From: Hyphomicrobiales bacterium
GTDB taxonomy: Bacteria; Pseudomonadota; Alphaproteobacteria; Rhizobiales; Rhizobiaceae
DNA: 64,000 bases
Assembly (NCBI GenBank): GCA_900472485.1
Contig: UCII01000034.1
Coordinates: 124,001 to 188,000 of the forward strand
Direction of reading: 5' to 3'
Shown: in pieces, positions 54,492-62,361 of the stretch
Layout: each line of letters starts with the position of its first letter
Numbering within the stretch: position 1 is the stretch's first letter
The notes under the pieces: model-generated
Database searches by the model: none
Seen by the model: only the letters and a program-made list of their open reading frames with translations
Told to the model about the DNA's origin: nothing
Translations under genes and position numbers: made by a program

Positions 54492-55928
54492 ATGCCTCCC
54501 AGGACTGAACAGCTTTCGGTGTTTCCCGCTTTCTTCCGTGTGGAAGGAAGGGTAGCGGCTGTCTTCGGCAATGGCGATGAAGCTTTCGCTAAGGCGCGGC
54601 TGCTGATGAACACGCAGGCCCGGATCGTCGCCTACGCGTCGGCGCCGGAGGCTGATTATCATGCCTTTCTCATCGCCAACCGCATCGAAACCGTACGCGG
54701 CGATTTTTCACCCGATCAGGTCAAGGGCGCGACGCTCGTCTTTGCTGCTACTGGCGATGCCGAGGCGGATCGCGCCATCGTCGACGCGGCTCGCGCTGAG
54801 CGTATCCCCGCAAACGCCGTCGATCAGCCTCAATACTGCGATTTCTACACGCCGGCTCTGGTCAATCGTGCGCCTGTTGCCGTTGCAATCGGCACCGAGG
54901 GTGCCGGACCTGTGCTGGCACAGATGATCCGCGCGCAGATCGACCAGATGCTGTCCCCTTCGCTCGGTAAACTGGCGGAGCTGGCTACGCGCTATCGCAA
55001 GCCGGTCGAGCGTTTCGTGGCGCGGGGCGTTGCGCGTCGCGTTTTCTGGCGGCAGTTCTTTTCCGGACCGGTCGCGGATGCCATCAATGCCGGTCATGCC
55101 GCACAGGCGGAGCAGGTGGCCGATGAGCTGCTGCAGTCGTCGCGCGATGTCGAGGGCCGCGTCTGGCTGGTCGGTGCCGGCCCGGGCGCCGAAGATCTGC
55201 TGACGCTGCGGGCGCAGCGCGTGATGATGGAAGCAGATGTTATCGTCTATGACGCGCTGGTGCCGCAGGCGATCATCGATATGGGCCGTCGCGATGCCGA
55301 GCGCCTGTCGGTCGGCAAGCGCAAGGGCTGCCACAGCAAGTCGCAGGAAGAGATCAATGATCTGCTGGTCCAGCTCGGCCGCGAAGGCAAGCGTGTCGTG
55401 CGGCTAAAGTCGGGCGATCCGCTGGTTTACGGCCGTGCCGGCGAGGAAATGGCGGCTCTGCGCGCCGCCGGTATCGGCTATGAGATCGTTCCGGGCATCA
55501 CCTCGGCTTTCGCTGCCGCCGCGGATTTCGAACTGCCGCTAACGCTGCGTGGCGTCGCCTCTTCGCTGGTCTTCACAACGGGTCACGATCTCACAGGCGA
55601 TGTGCTGCCCGACTGGGCGAGTCTGGCCGTATCCGGCGCCACGATTGCCGTGTATATGGGACGCACGGTTGCCGCTTCCGTCGCCGGCCGACTGATGCAA
55701 GCCGGCCTGCCGCCCGAGACGACCGTTGCCATCATCGAGAATGCCAGCCGGCGCGATCGCCGCTTGATGCATGGAATTTTGCGGGATCTGCCCGATCTCG
55801 AACACCGCGATGAGTTGAGCGGGCCGGTCATGGTCATTATCGGCGATGCCGTCGCCGGTGCGAATTTTGAACAATCCGAGCCGCTGGTCCGTCGAGAGAC
55901 CGCTGCTCAAGACTATGCAAGGAACTGA
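54492..55928 (+). CDS. cysG: Siroheme synthase CysG
   Basis: Makes siroheme from uroporphyrinogen III by methylation, oxidation and iron insertion. The 478-residue product has an N-terminal Rossmann dehydrogenase/ferrochelatase part (VFGNGDEAFAKARLL, about 20-210) and a C-terminal SUMT methyltransferase (VWLVGAGPGAEDLLTLRA, VRLKSGDPLVYGRAGEE, GITSAFAAAA). The N-terminal nucleotide motif reads GNGDEA, slightly off the usual GGGxVA. ATG 54492 is chosen over GTG 54489 and an upstream ATG at 54447. Next to cysI, whose siroheme it supplies. Confidence 0.95.
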   Translation: MPPRTEQLSVFPAFFRVEGRVAAVFGNGDEAFAKARLLMNTQARIVAYASAPEADYHAFLIANRIETVRGDFSPDQVKGATLVFAATGDAEADRAIVDAARAERIPANAVDQPQYCDFYTPALVNRAPVAVAIGTEGAGPVLAQMIRAQIDQMLSPSLGKLAELATRYRKPVERFVARGVARRVFWRQFFSGPVADAINAGHAAQAEQVADELLQSSRDVEGRVWLVGAGPGAEDLLTLRAQRVMMEADVIVYDALVPQAIIDMGRRDAERLSVGKRKGCHSKSQEEINDLLVQLGREGKRVVRLKSGDPLVYGRAGEEMAALRAAGIGYEIVPGITSAFAAAADFELPLTLRGVASSLVFTTGHDLTGDVLPDWASLAVSGATIAVYMGRTVAASVAGRLMQAGLPPETTVAIIENASRRDRRLMHGILRDLPDLEHRDELSGPVMVIIGDAVAGANFEQSEPLVRRETAAQDYARN

Positions 55929-55931
55929 TTG

Positions 55932-56246
55932 ATGGTCGACAAAGTTCTGACCGCAAACCGGCTCACCGATGGCGTCGCCGTCTGGCTGAACGCAAATGGT
56001 GAGTGGGTGACATCGCTGCAGGAAGCGCTGGTCGCTCGACATGCCGAAGCGGAAGCCGCCCTAGAAGCGATCGGCAAGCAGGCCTATGCTGACAACAAAG
56101 TCGTCGACGTCAATCTGATCGATGTGCAGGAAACCGGCGGCAAGCTTTGGCCGCTGCGCCTGCGCGAGCGCATCCGCGCCGAAGGCCCCACCATGGAATA
56201 CGCGCCGGGCTATGCCCCGGCCGATCCCGATTTCATTGCAGTCTGA
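55932..56246 (+). CDS. DUF2849 domain protein
   Basis: 104-residue acidic protein with no membrane segment or Cys, containing TANRLTDGVAVWLNANGEWV and PLRLRERIRAEGPT, which match DUF2849. The family is found between cysG and cysI in rhizobia, so a role in assimilatory sulfite reduction is likely, but the mechanism is unknown. The start lies 3 bases after the cysG stop, and cysI begins 17 bases after its end, so the three are one transcript. Confidence 0.85.
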   Translation: MVDKVLTANRLTDGVAVWLNANGEWVTSLQEALVARHAEAEAALEAIGKQAYADNKVVDVNLIDVQETGGKLWPLRLRERIRAEGPTMEYAPGYAPADPDFIAV

Positions 56247-56263
56247 GAAGTCCCGAGGAAGTC

Positions 56264-57943
56264 ATGTATCGTTACGATGAATTCGACCACGCCTTTGTTG
56301 CGGAACGGGTTGCCCAGTTCCGCGATCAGGTGGAGCGACGCCTCTCGGGTGAGCTTTCGGAAGATGCCTTCAAGCCGCTGCGCTTGATGAACGGCGTTTA
56401 TCTGCAGCTGCATGCTTATATGCTGCGCATTGCCATTCCCTACGGCACGCTGAGTTCGCGCCAGATGCGCATGCTCGCCCATGTCGCCCGCACCTATGAC
56501 CGCGGCTATGGCCATTTCACCACGCGCCAGAACCTGCAGTTCAACTGGCCGAAGCTCTCCGAAATGCCCGATGCGCTGGCTGATTTAGCCTCCGTCGAGA
56601 TGCATGCGATCCAGACTTCCGGCAATTGCATTCGCAACGTGACTGCCGATCATTTCGCCGGCGCTGCGGCTGACGAAGTCGCCGATCCCAGGCCCTATGC
56701 CGAAATCCTGCGCCAATGGTCCTCCGTTCATCCGGAATTTTCCTTCCTGCCGCGCAAGTTTAAGATCGCCGTCACCGGCGCCGAGCGTGACCGCGCTGCG
56801 ATCCAGGTGCATGATATCGGCCTTCATCTGAAGAAGAACGACAAGGGCGAGATCGGCTTTGCCGTTTACGTCGGCGGCGGGCAGGGACGCACGCCGCTGG
56901 TTGCCAAGCTGATCCGCGACTATTTGCCGGAAGCGGATCTTCTCTCCTACATCACCGCCATCATGCGTGTTTACAATCTACATGGCCGCCGCGACAACAA
57001 GTACAAGGCGCGCATCAAGATCCTCGTGCATGAAACCGGCGCCGAGGAACTGGCACGTCAGGTCGAAGTCGAGTTCGACAAGCTGCGAGACACCGAACTG
57101 AAGCTGCCGGAAGCCGATGTCCAGGCCATCTCGGCCTATTTCGCACCGCCGGCGCTGCCTGAACGCCCCGAAGGTTGGGAAAGCCTGGCGCGCTGGAAGA
57201 AGGCCGATCCGGCTTTTGCGCGCTGGATGCAGCAGAACGTCCAGCCGCACAAGAATCCCGATTACGGCATGGTGACAATCTCGCTGAAGCCGATCGGCGG
57301 CATTCCTGGCGATGCGACGGATGTCCAGATGGAAGCCGTCGCCGATATCGCCGAAGAATATGCCTTCGACGAAATCCGTGTCAGTCACGAGCAGAACCTC
57401 ATCCTGCCGCATGTGGCGCTGGCCGACCTCGAAGCCGTCTATCGCGGTCTGGTGGCCAACGGTCTCGAAACGGCGAATGCGGGCCTGATCACTGATATCA
57501 TCGCCTGTCCCGGTCTCGATTATTGCGCGCTTGCCAATGCGCGTTCCATTCCGGTTGCGCAGGAAATCTCCACGCGTTTCGGTTCGCCCGAGCGCCAGGC
57601 GGAGATCGGCGAGCTGAAGATCAAGATTTCCGGCTGCATCAATGCCTGTGGCCATCACCATGTCGGTCATATCGGCCTGCTTGGGGTCGAGAAGAAGGGT
57701 GCGGAACTCTATCAGATCACGCTCGGCGGCTCCGGCGACGAGAACACGTCGATCGGCGAGATCATCGGCCGCGGCTTCGAGCCCGACAAGGTGACCGACG
57801 CCATCGAGACCATCGTCGATACCTATCTCGGCCTTCGTCTGGATCCTTCCGAAACCTTCCTGACCGCTTACCGTCGAGTCGGGCCGCAGCCGTTCAAGAC
57901 CGCGCTTTACGGCGCGTCCTCGTCCGCAGCCGAAGCGGCGTAA
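56264..57943 (+). CDS. cysI: Nitrite/sulfite reductase hemoprotein (assimilatory sulfite reductase)
   Basis: Six-electron reduction of sulfite to sulfide at a siroheme-Fe4S4 centre. The 559-residue product has two ferredoxin-like repeats and the cluster ligands C415-x5-C421 (CPGLDYC) and C458-x3-C462 (CINAC). TTRQNLQFNW near residue 90 is the typical substrate/siroheme motif. GAGGAAGTC precedes ATG 56264; the longer ORF from 56147 lies in the DUF2849 gene. cysG and DUF934 neighbours point to sulfite rather than nitrite as substrate. No CysJ flavoprotein gene is adjacent. Confidence 0.93.
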   Translation: MYRYDEFDHAFVAERVAQFRDQVERRLSGELSEDAFKPLRLMNGVYLQLHAYMLRIAIPYGTLSSRQMRMLAHVARTYDRGYGHFTTRQNLQFNWPKLSEMPDALADLASVEMHAIQTSGNCIRNVTADHFAGAAADEVADPRPYAEILRQWSSVHPEFSFLPRKFKIAVTGAERDRAAIQVHDIGLHLKKNDKGEIGFAVYVGGGQGRTPLVAKLIRDYLPEADLLSYITAIMRVYNLHGRRDNKYKARIKILVHETGAEELARQVEVEFDKLRDTELKLPEADVQAISAYFAPPALPERPEGWESLARWKKADPAFARWMQQNVQPHKNPDYGMVTISLKPIGGIPGDATDVQMEAVADIAEEYAFDEIRVSHEQNLILPHVALADLEAVYRGLVANGLETANAGLITDIIACPGLDYCALANARSIPVAQEISTRFGSPERQAEIGELKIKISGCINACGHHHVGHIGLLGVEKKGAELYQITLGGSGDENTSIGEIIGRGFEPDKVTDAIETIVDTYLGLRLDPSETFLTAYRRVGPQPFKTALYGASSSAAEAA

Positions 57944-57954
57944 GGAGATTGATT

Positions 57955-58467
57955 ATGACCAAGATCTGGCGGGAAACCGGCTTCGTGGAAAACGATCCGT
58001 GGGTCATCGAGACCGACGAGATTAAGGCGACCGAGCCGCAGAAGCCTCTGCTCGGCCTCGATGCGTTGATCGCAAAGGCGGAAGAGAGCAATGAGGCCGG
58101 CCTTGGCGTCGTCATCAAGCCAGCCGATGACGTGACCCGGCTGCAGCCTTATCTCGACCGTCTCGATATCGTCGCGGTCGCCTTTCCGGCATTCAGCGAT
58201 GGCCGTGCCTTCAGCCATGCGTCGCTGCTGCGCCAACGCCTCGGCTATGCCAATGAGCTGCGTGCTGTCGGCGACGTGCTGATCGACCAGATTCCGTTGA
58301 TGCTGCGCGTCGGTATCGATAGTTTCGCCGTCACCAACGCAACAGCGCTGAAGCGCCTGTCGGAAAATCGCCTTCCGGGCATTCCGCACTATTATCAGCC
58401 GACCGCTCGGCGTGCCGAAGGCGGACAGGCCTATAGCTGGCGGCGATTGCCGGCAAAGTCGGCCTGA
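57955..58467 (+). CDS. DUF934 domain protein (sulfite reduction accessory)
   Basis: 170-residue protein of the DUF934 family, which accompanies sulfite reductase in proteobacteria that use a CysI without CysJ. Typical motifs: VVIKPADDV, LDIVAVAFPAFSDGRAFSHASLLRQRLGY (in part) and ELRAVGDVLIDQIPLMLRVGIDSF. No cofactor-binding motif is evident. AAGGAGATTGATT precedes the ATG, 12 bases after cysI. Role inferred from context only. Confidence 0.88.
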   Translation: MTKIWRETGFVENDPWVIETDEIKATEPQKPLLGLDALIAKAEESNEAGLGVVIKPADDVTRLQPYLDRLDIVAVAFPAFSDGRAFSHASLLRQRLGYANELRAVGDVLIDQIPLMLRVGIDSFAVTNATALKRLSENRLPGIPHYYQPTARRAEGGQAYSWRRLPAKSA

Positions 58468-58487
58468 TGTGGAAAGGCTCGCTGTTG

Positions 58488-58514
58488 CGGCAATTTGACA
58501 GTGTCGAATTGCCG
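58488..58514. promoter_or_regulatory. 27-bp near-perfect palindrome after the sulfite-reduction genes
   Basis: CGGCAATTTGACA (58488-58500) is mirrored by TGTCGAATTGCCG (58502-58514) about a single central G, with one mismatch in 13 pairs. The one-base centre and lack of a T-run argue against a terminator and for a dimeric protein-binding site. It lies 200 bases before fpr and 21 bases after the DUF934 gene. Confidence 0.45.
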
Positions 58515-58557
58515 TATTCAAGCCTTTTGAACAATGTAATGTCGGCAATCTAGAAAC

Positions 58558-58587
58558 TTGACTGAAAAATGCATATTTCAGTCCTAT
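58558..58587 (+). promoter_or_regulatory. Candidate fpr promoter overlapping an inverted repeat
   Basis: TTGACT (58558-58563) is followed after 18 bases by TCCTAT (58582-58587), a possible housekeeping promoter. GACTGAAA (58560-58567) and TTTCAGTC (58576-58583) form an 8-bp inverted repeat between these elements, so a bound regulator would overlap polymerase. It lies about 130 bases before fpr. Confidence 0.35.
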
Positions 58588-58713
58588 GCAGTCGGTTGGA
58601 ATGGAATGCCTTTCAAAACCGGCTATATTGTTATATCAGCGTCGCGAAATGAGCCTGCCAGGGAATACGTGCCCAGGAAAAACGCGTAAGACTAATACGG
58701 GATTCGAGACAGA

Positions 58714-59526
58714 ATGAACGCCCCCGCAAAGACAGATGAATTTGCCTCAGCAGTACCCGCCGGCGTTTTCGCCGAGAAAGTGCTGAGCGTCACACATTAT
58801 ACCGACCGGCTCTTTCGCTTCACCATGACCCGGCCGCAGGGCTTCCGTTTCCGCTCGGGCGAGTTCGCCATGATTGGCCTCATGGTCGATGGCAAACCGC
58901 TTTATCGCGCCTATTCGATCGCAAGCCCCGCCTGGGCCGATGAACTCGAGTTCTTTTCCATCAAGGTGCCGGACGGTCCGCTGACCTCGCACCTGCAAAA
59001 TATCAAGCCCGGCGACGAAGTGCTGATGCGCAAGAAGCCGACCGGCACGCTGGTTCTAGACGCGCTGACCCCCGGCCGTCGGCTCTATATGTTCTCGACC
59101 GGTACCGGGGTTGCGCCGTTTGCGAGTCTCATCCGCGATCCCGAAACCTATGAAAAGTTCGAGGAAGTGATCCTCACCCATACGACGCGCGATGTTGCCG
59201 AGCTAAAATACGGTTTCGATCTCGTCGAGGAAATCCGCAATGACGAGATCCTCAGCGAAGTCGTCGGCGACAAGCTGCGCCACTACGCGACCGTCACCCG
59301 CGAAGAATTCCCCTTCAAGGGCCGCATCACCGATCTCATCGAAAACGGCAAGCTTTTCAGCGACCTCGGCGTGCCGCCGCTGGATCCCGCGATCGATCGC
59401 GGCATGATCTGCGGCTCCTCCGCCATGCTGAAGGACACCAAGAGCCTGCTCGAAAAGGCCGGCCTGAACGAGGGTGCCAACAACAAGCCGGCCGAGTTCG
59501 TCATCGAACGCGCTTTCGTCGGTTAA
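58714..59526 (+). CDS. fpr: Ferredoxin--NADP+ reductase
   Basis: FAD enzyme that exchanges electrons between NADPH and ferredoxin or flavodoxin. The 270-residue product has the FAD motif RAYSIASPAW, the NADP-binding GTGVAPFASLIRDP and the C-terminal VIERAFVG of bacterial subclass FPRs. Its position behind cysI-DUF934 suggests it may power sulfite reduction through ferredoxin; in other bacteria Fpr also serves oxidative-stress defence. It has its own promoter region and a terminator at 59550-59580. Confidence 0.95.
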   Translation: MNAPAKTDEFASAVPAGVFAEKVLSVTHYTDRLFRFTMTRPQGFRFRSGEFAMIGLMVDGKPLYRAYSIASPAWADELEFFSIKVPDGPLTSHLQNIKPGDEVLMRKKPTGTLVLDALTPGRRLYMFSTGTGVAPFASLIRDPETYEKFEEVILTHTTRDVAELKYGFDLVEEIRNDEILSEVVGDKLRHYATVTREEFPFKGRITDLIENGKLFSDLGVPPLDPAIDRGMICGSSAMLKDTKSLLEKAGLNEGANNKPAEFVIERAFVG

Positions 59527-59549
59527 GCGAATTATTCCAATGCTAAATG

Positions 59550-59580
59550 AAAGGCGGTTTCCGCAACGAAGCCGCCTTTT
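59550..59580 (+). terminator. Terminator after fpr
   Basis: AAAGGCGGTTTC (59550-59561) pairs with GAAGCCGCCTTT (59568-59579) with one G-T pair and a CGCAAC loop, followed by T. It abuts the stop codon of the convergent GntR gene. Confidence 0.8.
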
Positions 59581-60183
59581 TCATGCATTGTTGAGATAAT
59601 CGATGAGTGCGGCCATGGCGATGCGTGCCTTGTCGGCATCGCCGCCGCGGATGGCGTCTATCGCCTGAATATGCATGGCAATCGCGCCGTCCATGCGGTC
59701 ATGCGTTCCAGTCGAATACCACAGCCGGCGCGCATGTGTTTGAACCGGAGCGAGCGCCGCTGTGATGAAATTGTTGGGGCAGGCGGTTTCCAATACCTCG
59801 TCGAAGGCCTTGTCGGCGGCGAAAAAACCGGGCAGGTCGCCGGTACCGGCGCATTCCGCCATCCGTCGGGCGCATTCCCGCAATCGCTCCCTCTGCTGCG
59901 GATCGGCACAGGTAGCGGCAATCGGTTCCAGTTCGCGCCGCACCTGCATGACATATCGGTGATCTTCCGGACGAATTTCCGCGATTTGCAGGCCGACGCG
60001 CGGGCGCACATGGATCAATCCCTGCCAGGCCAGCTTCTGAATGGCCTCGCGCACCGGCGTTCGTCCGTGTCCCGCCATCTCGATCAGCTGCTTTTCGGTC
60101 ACAAGGCCGCCCGGTTTCAGCTCGAGCGACACAATCGCATATTCCAGCGCGAGATAGGCAAGATGGCTGAGCGAATTCTGCAT
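59581..60183 (-). CDS. GntR family transcriptional regulator (FCD type)
   Basis: 200-residue regulator: N-terminal winged helix-turn-helix (about 5-68; LVTEKQLIEMAGHGRTPVREAIQKLAWQGLIHVRPR in part) and a helical FCD effector domain (about 75-195) with the RRELEPIAA, FHxx-type and HIQAIDAIRGGD segments. FCD regulators usually bind organic acids or sugars through a metal; the effector is unknown. It stands alone. A possible promoter, TTGACG (complement of 60257-60262) and GATAAT (complement of 60232-60237), lies upstream. Confidence 0.9.
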   Translation of the reverse strand: MQNSLSHLAYLALEYAIVSLELKPGGLVTEKQLIEMAGHGRTPVREAIQKLAWQGLIHVRPRVGLQIAEIRPEDHRYVMQVRRELEPIAATCADPQQRERLRECARRMAECAGTGDLPGFFAADKAFDEVLETACPNNFITAALAPVQTHARRLWYSTGTHDRMDGAIAMHIQAIDAIRGGDADKARIAMAALIDYLNNA

Positions 60184-60367
60184 CCGAAATCATGTCCGGC
60201 GTATGCGTGAGGGCACACAGTGTCATCTGGCATTATCGAAGGCAACGGTCGTGATACGTCAACAAGGCCGGCTTGGCGGCCCGTTCAAATCGCCTTACCG
60301 GAAATCGTCGTCCCTCAGGGCCGACGATTTCGGGATATTTCGCAAGTGGAGCAAAGGAGCCGCGTCG

Positions 60368-60574
60368 TTATTGGCCGATTGCGGTGGCAAGGGTAGGCGG
60401 TCTTCGTTTGGCAGCCATGAGCAAGTCCAGCTCGGTGGACGACGGGCCGAATTTGTAGAAGAGGCGTTTTGCCTCCGCATCGTCGAGACGGTATTTCCGT
60501 GTAAACTCGGCAATGCTGTATGGGCGGCCGCGGATGACTTTGCGGGTGGTTGTCCGATTGGCGTTTTCCGTCAT
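60368..60574 (-). CDS. Conserved-looking small hypothetical protein
   Basis: 68-residue basic soluble protein with a disordered TTTRK N-terminus and a compact part GRPYSIAEFTRKYRLDDAEAKRLFYKFGPSSTELDLLMAAKRR that reads like a small helical, perhaps helix-turn-helix-like, fold. No named family is assigned. The start is well supported by GGAGG 8 bases upstream. It lies between the GlsB-like gene and the GntR gene on the same strand, separated by terminator and gap, so is probably its own unit. Confidence 0.7.
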   Translation of the reverse strand: MTENANRTTTRKVIRGRPYSIAEFTRKYRLDDAEAKRLFYKFGPSSTELDLLMAAKRRPPTLATAIGQ

Positions 60575-60689
60575 GTTTCCAACCTCCTTTCGGTTCCATT
60601 TTGGTAGATAGCGCCGAGGTCGCGCTTGGGAAGGCCTTAAAAGCCGCGGCGTATTTTCGCGGTCTTGTGTCCCACCGGGCGAGCGTAAC

Positions 60690-60727
60690 AAAAAAGGGAA
60701 GGCGGTTTGGCCCGCCTTCCCTTTTTT
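60690..60727. terminator. Strong bidirectional terminator
   Basis: A6-GGGAAGGCGG (60690-60705) pairs perfectly with CCGCCTTCCC-T6 (60712-60727) around TTTGGC: 16-bp stem with T-runs on both strands. It follows the GlsB-like gene on the minus strand. Confidence 0.92.
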
Positions 60728-60765
60728 CCTCTTCCCGATTTGGGCTTGCGCAGCCCGATGCGCTG

Positions 60766-61023
60766 CTAACGTCTGATCAGCCGACCGACGAAAATCAGAA
60801 TGCAGGCGCCGATGAAACCTGTGATCAGGTAGTTCAGCCATACATGGAACGGCAGGACGATGCCGAGCGTACGGAAAAGCCAGCTGGCGACAAGCGCACC
60901 GACAATGCCGAGGATGATGTTCATGATTATGCCCGTGTTGCTTTTCATGATCATCTCGGCGAACCAGCCAGCTAGGCCGCCGATGATAATTGCTGCAATC
61001 CAACCGACGTTTGCGTCTTCCAT
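60766..61023 (-). CDS. GlsB/YeaQ/YmgE-like small membrane protein (third of three)
   Basis: 85-residue hydrophobic protein with IIIGGLAGWFAEMIMKSNTGI and YLITGFIGACILIFVGRLIRR blocks, three membrane segments expected. It is closest in this window to the gene at 37483-37731. AGGAGG stands 8 bases before ATG 61023; the longer ORF to 61128 adds an unlikely prefix. A strong terminator follows. Such proteins are often under general stress control; upstream I see only a weak match to that promoter type. Confidence 0.87.
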   Translation of the reverse strand: MEDANVGWIAAIIIGGLAGWFAEMIMKSNTGIIMNIILGIVGALVASWLFRTLGIVLPFHVWLNYLITGFIGACILIFVGRLIRR

Positions 61024-61329
61024 AAAGAACCTCCTGAGGGCCCGACAGGTTGTTAACAATAGCTGATATACACCAAAAACGATTCGCACCCCAACTGTTG
61101 CGGATGGCGAGTCGATCGATCCGTTCATTGCAACCCTGATTATTAAGGGAAATTGTTACGGTTGTTTGGGTCTTTGAGAACCGTTTGCCTTGTTGGAGCT
61201 CATCCGCCTATGGCGTCGGATTTCCGATTTTCTTTAATAATAGGCGATTTCTTCAGTTCGATGCCGTCATTTCGCGGTAGCGAGGTGAGGAAAAGCATCT
61301 TTGATCGCTCGCAGCCACAATTTTATGGG

Positions 61330-61358
61330 TTGACCACAATAGGGCGTCTGCATATGTT
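61330..61358 (+). promoter_or_regulatory. Candidate promoter of the tRNA-Lys gene
   Basis: TTGACC (61330-61335) and TATGTT (61353-61358) with a 17-base spacer, about 42 bases before the tRNA. The rest of the 61024-61399 gap shows nothing further that I recognise. Confidence 0.55.
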
Positions 61359-61399
61359 CCGCGCACTTCCAACCGGGGCAGCCTCTGCTTGCGGAGAGG

Positions 61400-61475
61400 G
61401 AGAGCGTAGCTCAGCCGGTAGAGCAACTGACTTTTAATCAGTAGGTCATGGGTTCGAACCCCATCGCTCTCACCA
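61400..61475 (+). tRNA. tRNA-Lys (anticodon UUU)
   Basis: Complete cloverleaf of 76 bases: acceptor GAGAGCG pairs with CGCTCTC, D-arm GCTC/GAGC, anticodon arm ACTGA-CTTTTAA-TCAGT with anticodon TTT at loop positions 34-36, T-arm ATGGG-TTCGAAC-CCCAT, discriminator A and encoded CCA (61473-61475). Confidence 0.98.
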
Positions 61476-61682
61476 TCAGCTTCCTCAATTCTGCAGTTTT
61501 TCGGGACTTGGTTCCGCACCATCTGCCGGGTGCGAGAATGAGGTTTGCTTTTTCTCCGGACAATTCGGAATCCGAAAAAACGACCCGGTATTCGCCTGCT
61601 GCAAGGGAGATGCGCGAATCGGGATATTCATTAGGGACCACTGATCGACTAAATGAATGCCCTTCAATACTAAAGGATCATG

Positions 61683-61859
61683 ATGTCTGAACATCTGCGT
61701 TCACTAGAGTCGACAAGGCATTGCGTATCGGATCGAAAGCCTAAAGGTGTCATTATTTACATAATGGTCGCCGTCGTTGCGGTTATTATCGGGTCGACTT
61801 CTGGGCGGCACGAGAGCGCGGTGCAAGCTGTCTCACCCGTTGCAAAGCTGGTTCATTGA
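61683..61859 (+). CDS. Candidate 58-residue single-pass membrane protein
   Basis: Short frame encoding a hydrophilic N-terminus (SEHLRSLESTRHCVSDRKPK), one clear membrane helix (GVIIYIMVAVVAVIIGS, about 22-38) and a short C-terminal tail. AAAGGA lies 5 bases before ATG 61683 (an ATG at 61680 adds one Met). An N-in bitopic membrane protein is the likeliest form. Family not recognised; it lies in a sparsely coding region. Confidence 0.45.
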   Translation: MSEHLRSLESTRHCVSDRKPKGVIIYIMVAVVAVIIGSTSGRHESAVQAVSPVAKLVH

Positions 61860-62357
61860 ATGGACTGATCGGCTGAGCCAAGGATCGGTCCAACCGGCAT
61901 AAGGCAGCAATCTTCGTTTTCGTGTTTGACGTAGATCAGAAGGCTGGATTACGCGATATCGCCGCCTCTTGTTCGTGATATGGGAACAATAGTCTATGAG
62001 CGATGATCGATCTTTGGGATTGCGCTGCCGGCAGCTTCCGCAATAGGTCATCCCGACGTCGAGGAGGGTTTGAAATCGAGCCCGCCAAACGCCAGTTCAT
62101 CAATCAATAACAACGTGCTGCCCCTTGATGGGGTAATGGCTTTGCACGCTTCGACGTCGGCAGATTCAAGGTCTAAATAAATATTTCGAATCTAAGACGG
62201 TTGCGTTGTCGTCGACTGCCCAGCGCGCGCCGAGTTTTGTGGCTTGCGATAACGCACAGGTTGTTGATGACATTTGGTCCAAATTGACTGGTGAAGAATA
62301 CCGATTTGATAGTACCATAACTCCATCAAAGAGATGGTTGGTGAAGACGACGGGCGA
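61860..62357. other. Region with fragments of open frames and no clear gene
   Basis: Nearly 500 bases. At 61926-61939 TTGAC-GTAG-ATCAG resembles an FNR/FixK box (TTGAT-N4-ATCAA) with two mismatches. Beyond it three short plus-strand frames succeed one another: one ending with FEIEPAKRQFINQ (stop near 62108), one ending with HASTSADSRSK (stop near 62179), and one running to the stop at 62361 with VVDDIWSKLTGEEYRFDSTI. Each reads like protein but none has a good start, as in a decayed gene or a set of small ORFs. Confidence 0.3.
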
Positions 62358-62361
62358 ATGA
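62239..62361 (+). CDS. Doubtful 40-residue ORF upstream of and overlapping the next gene
   Basis: Frame from GTG 62239 encoding AQVVDDIWSKLTGEEY...PSKRWLVKTTGE. Its stop TGA (62359-62361) overlaps the ATG at 62358 of the next frame as ATGA, the overlap used for coupled genes elsewhere in this window. There is no good ribosome-binding site, so it could be the end of a longer broken gene instead. Confidence 0.25.
   Translation: MACDNAQVVDDIWSKLTGEEYRFDSTITPSKRWLVKTTGE

Noticed and set aside
61538..61690. 50-codon frame after the tRNA ending in the 58-codon membrane ORF
   Set aside because: The stop overlap with the next ATG is suggestive, but there is no ribosome-binding site, and the upstream extension runs into the tRNA.
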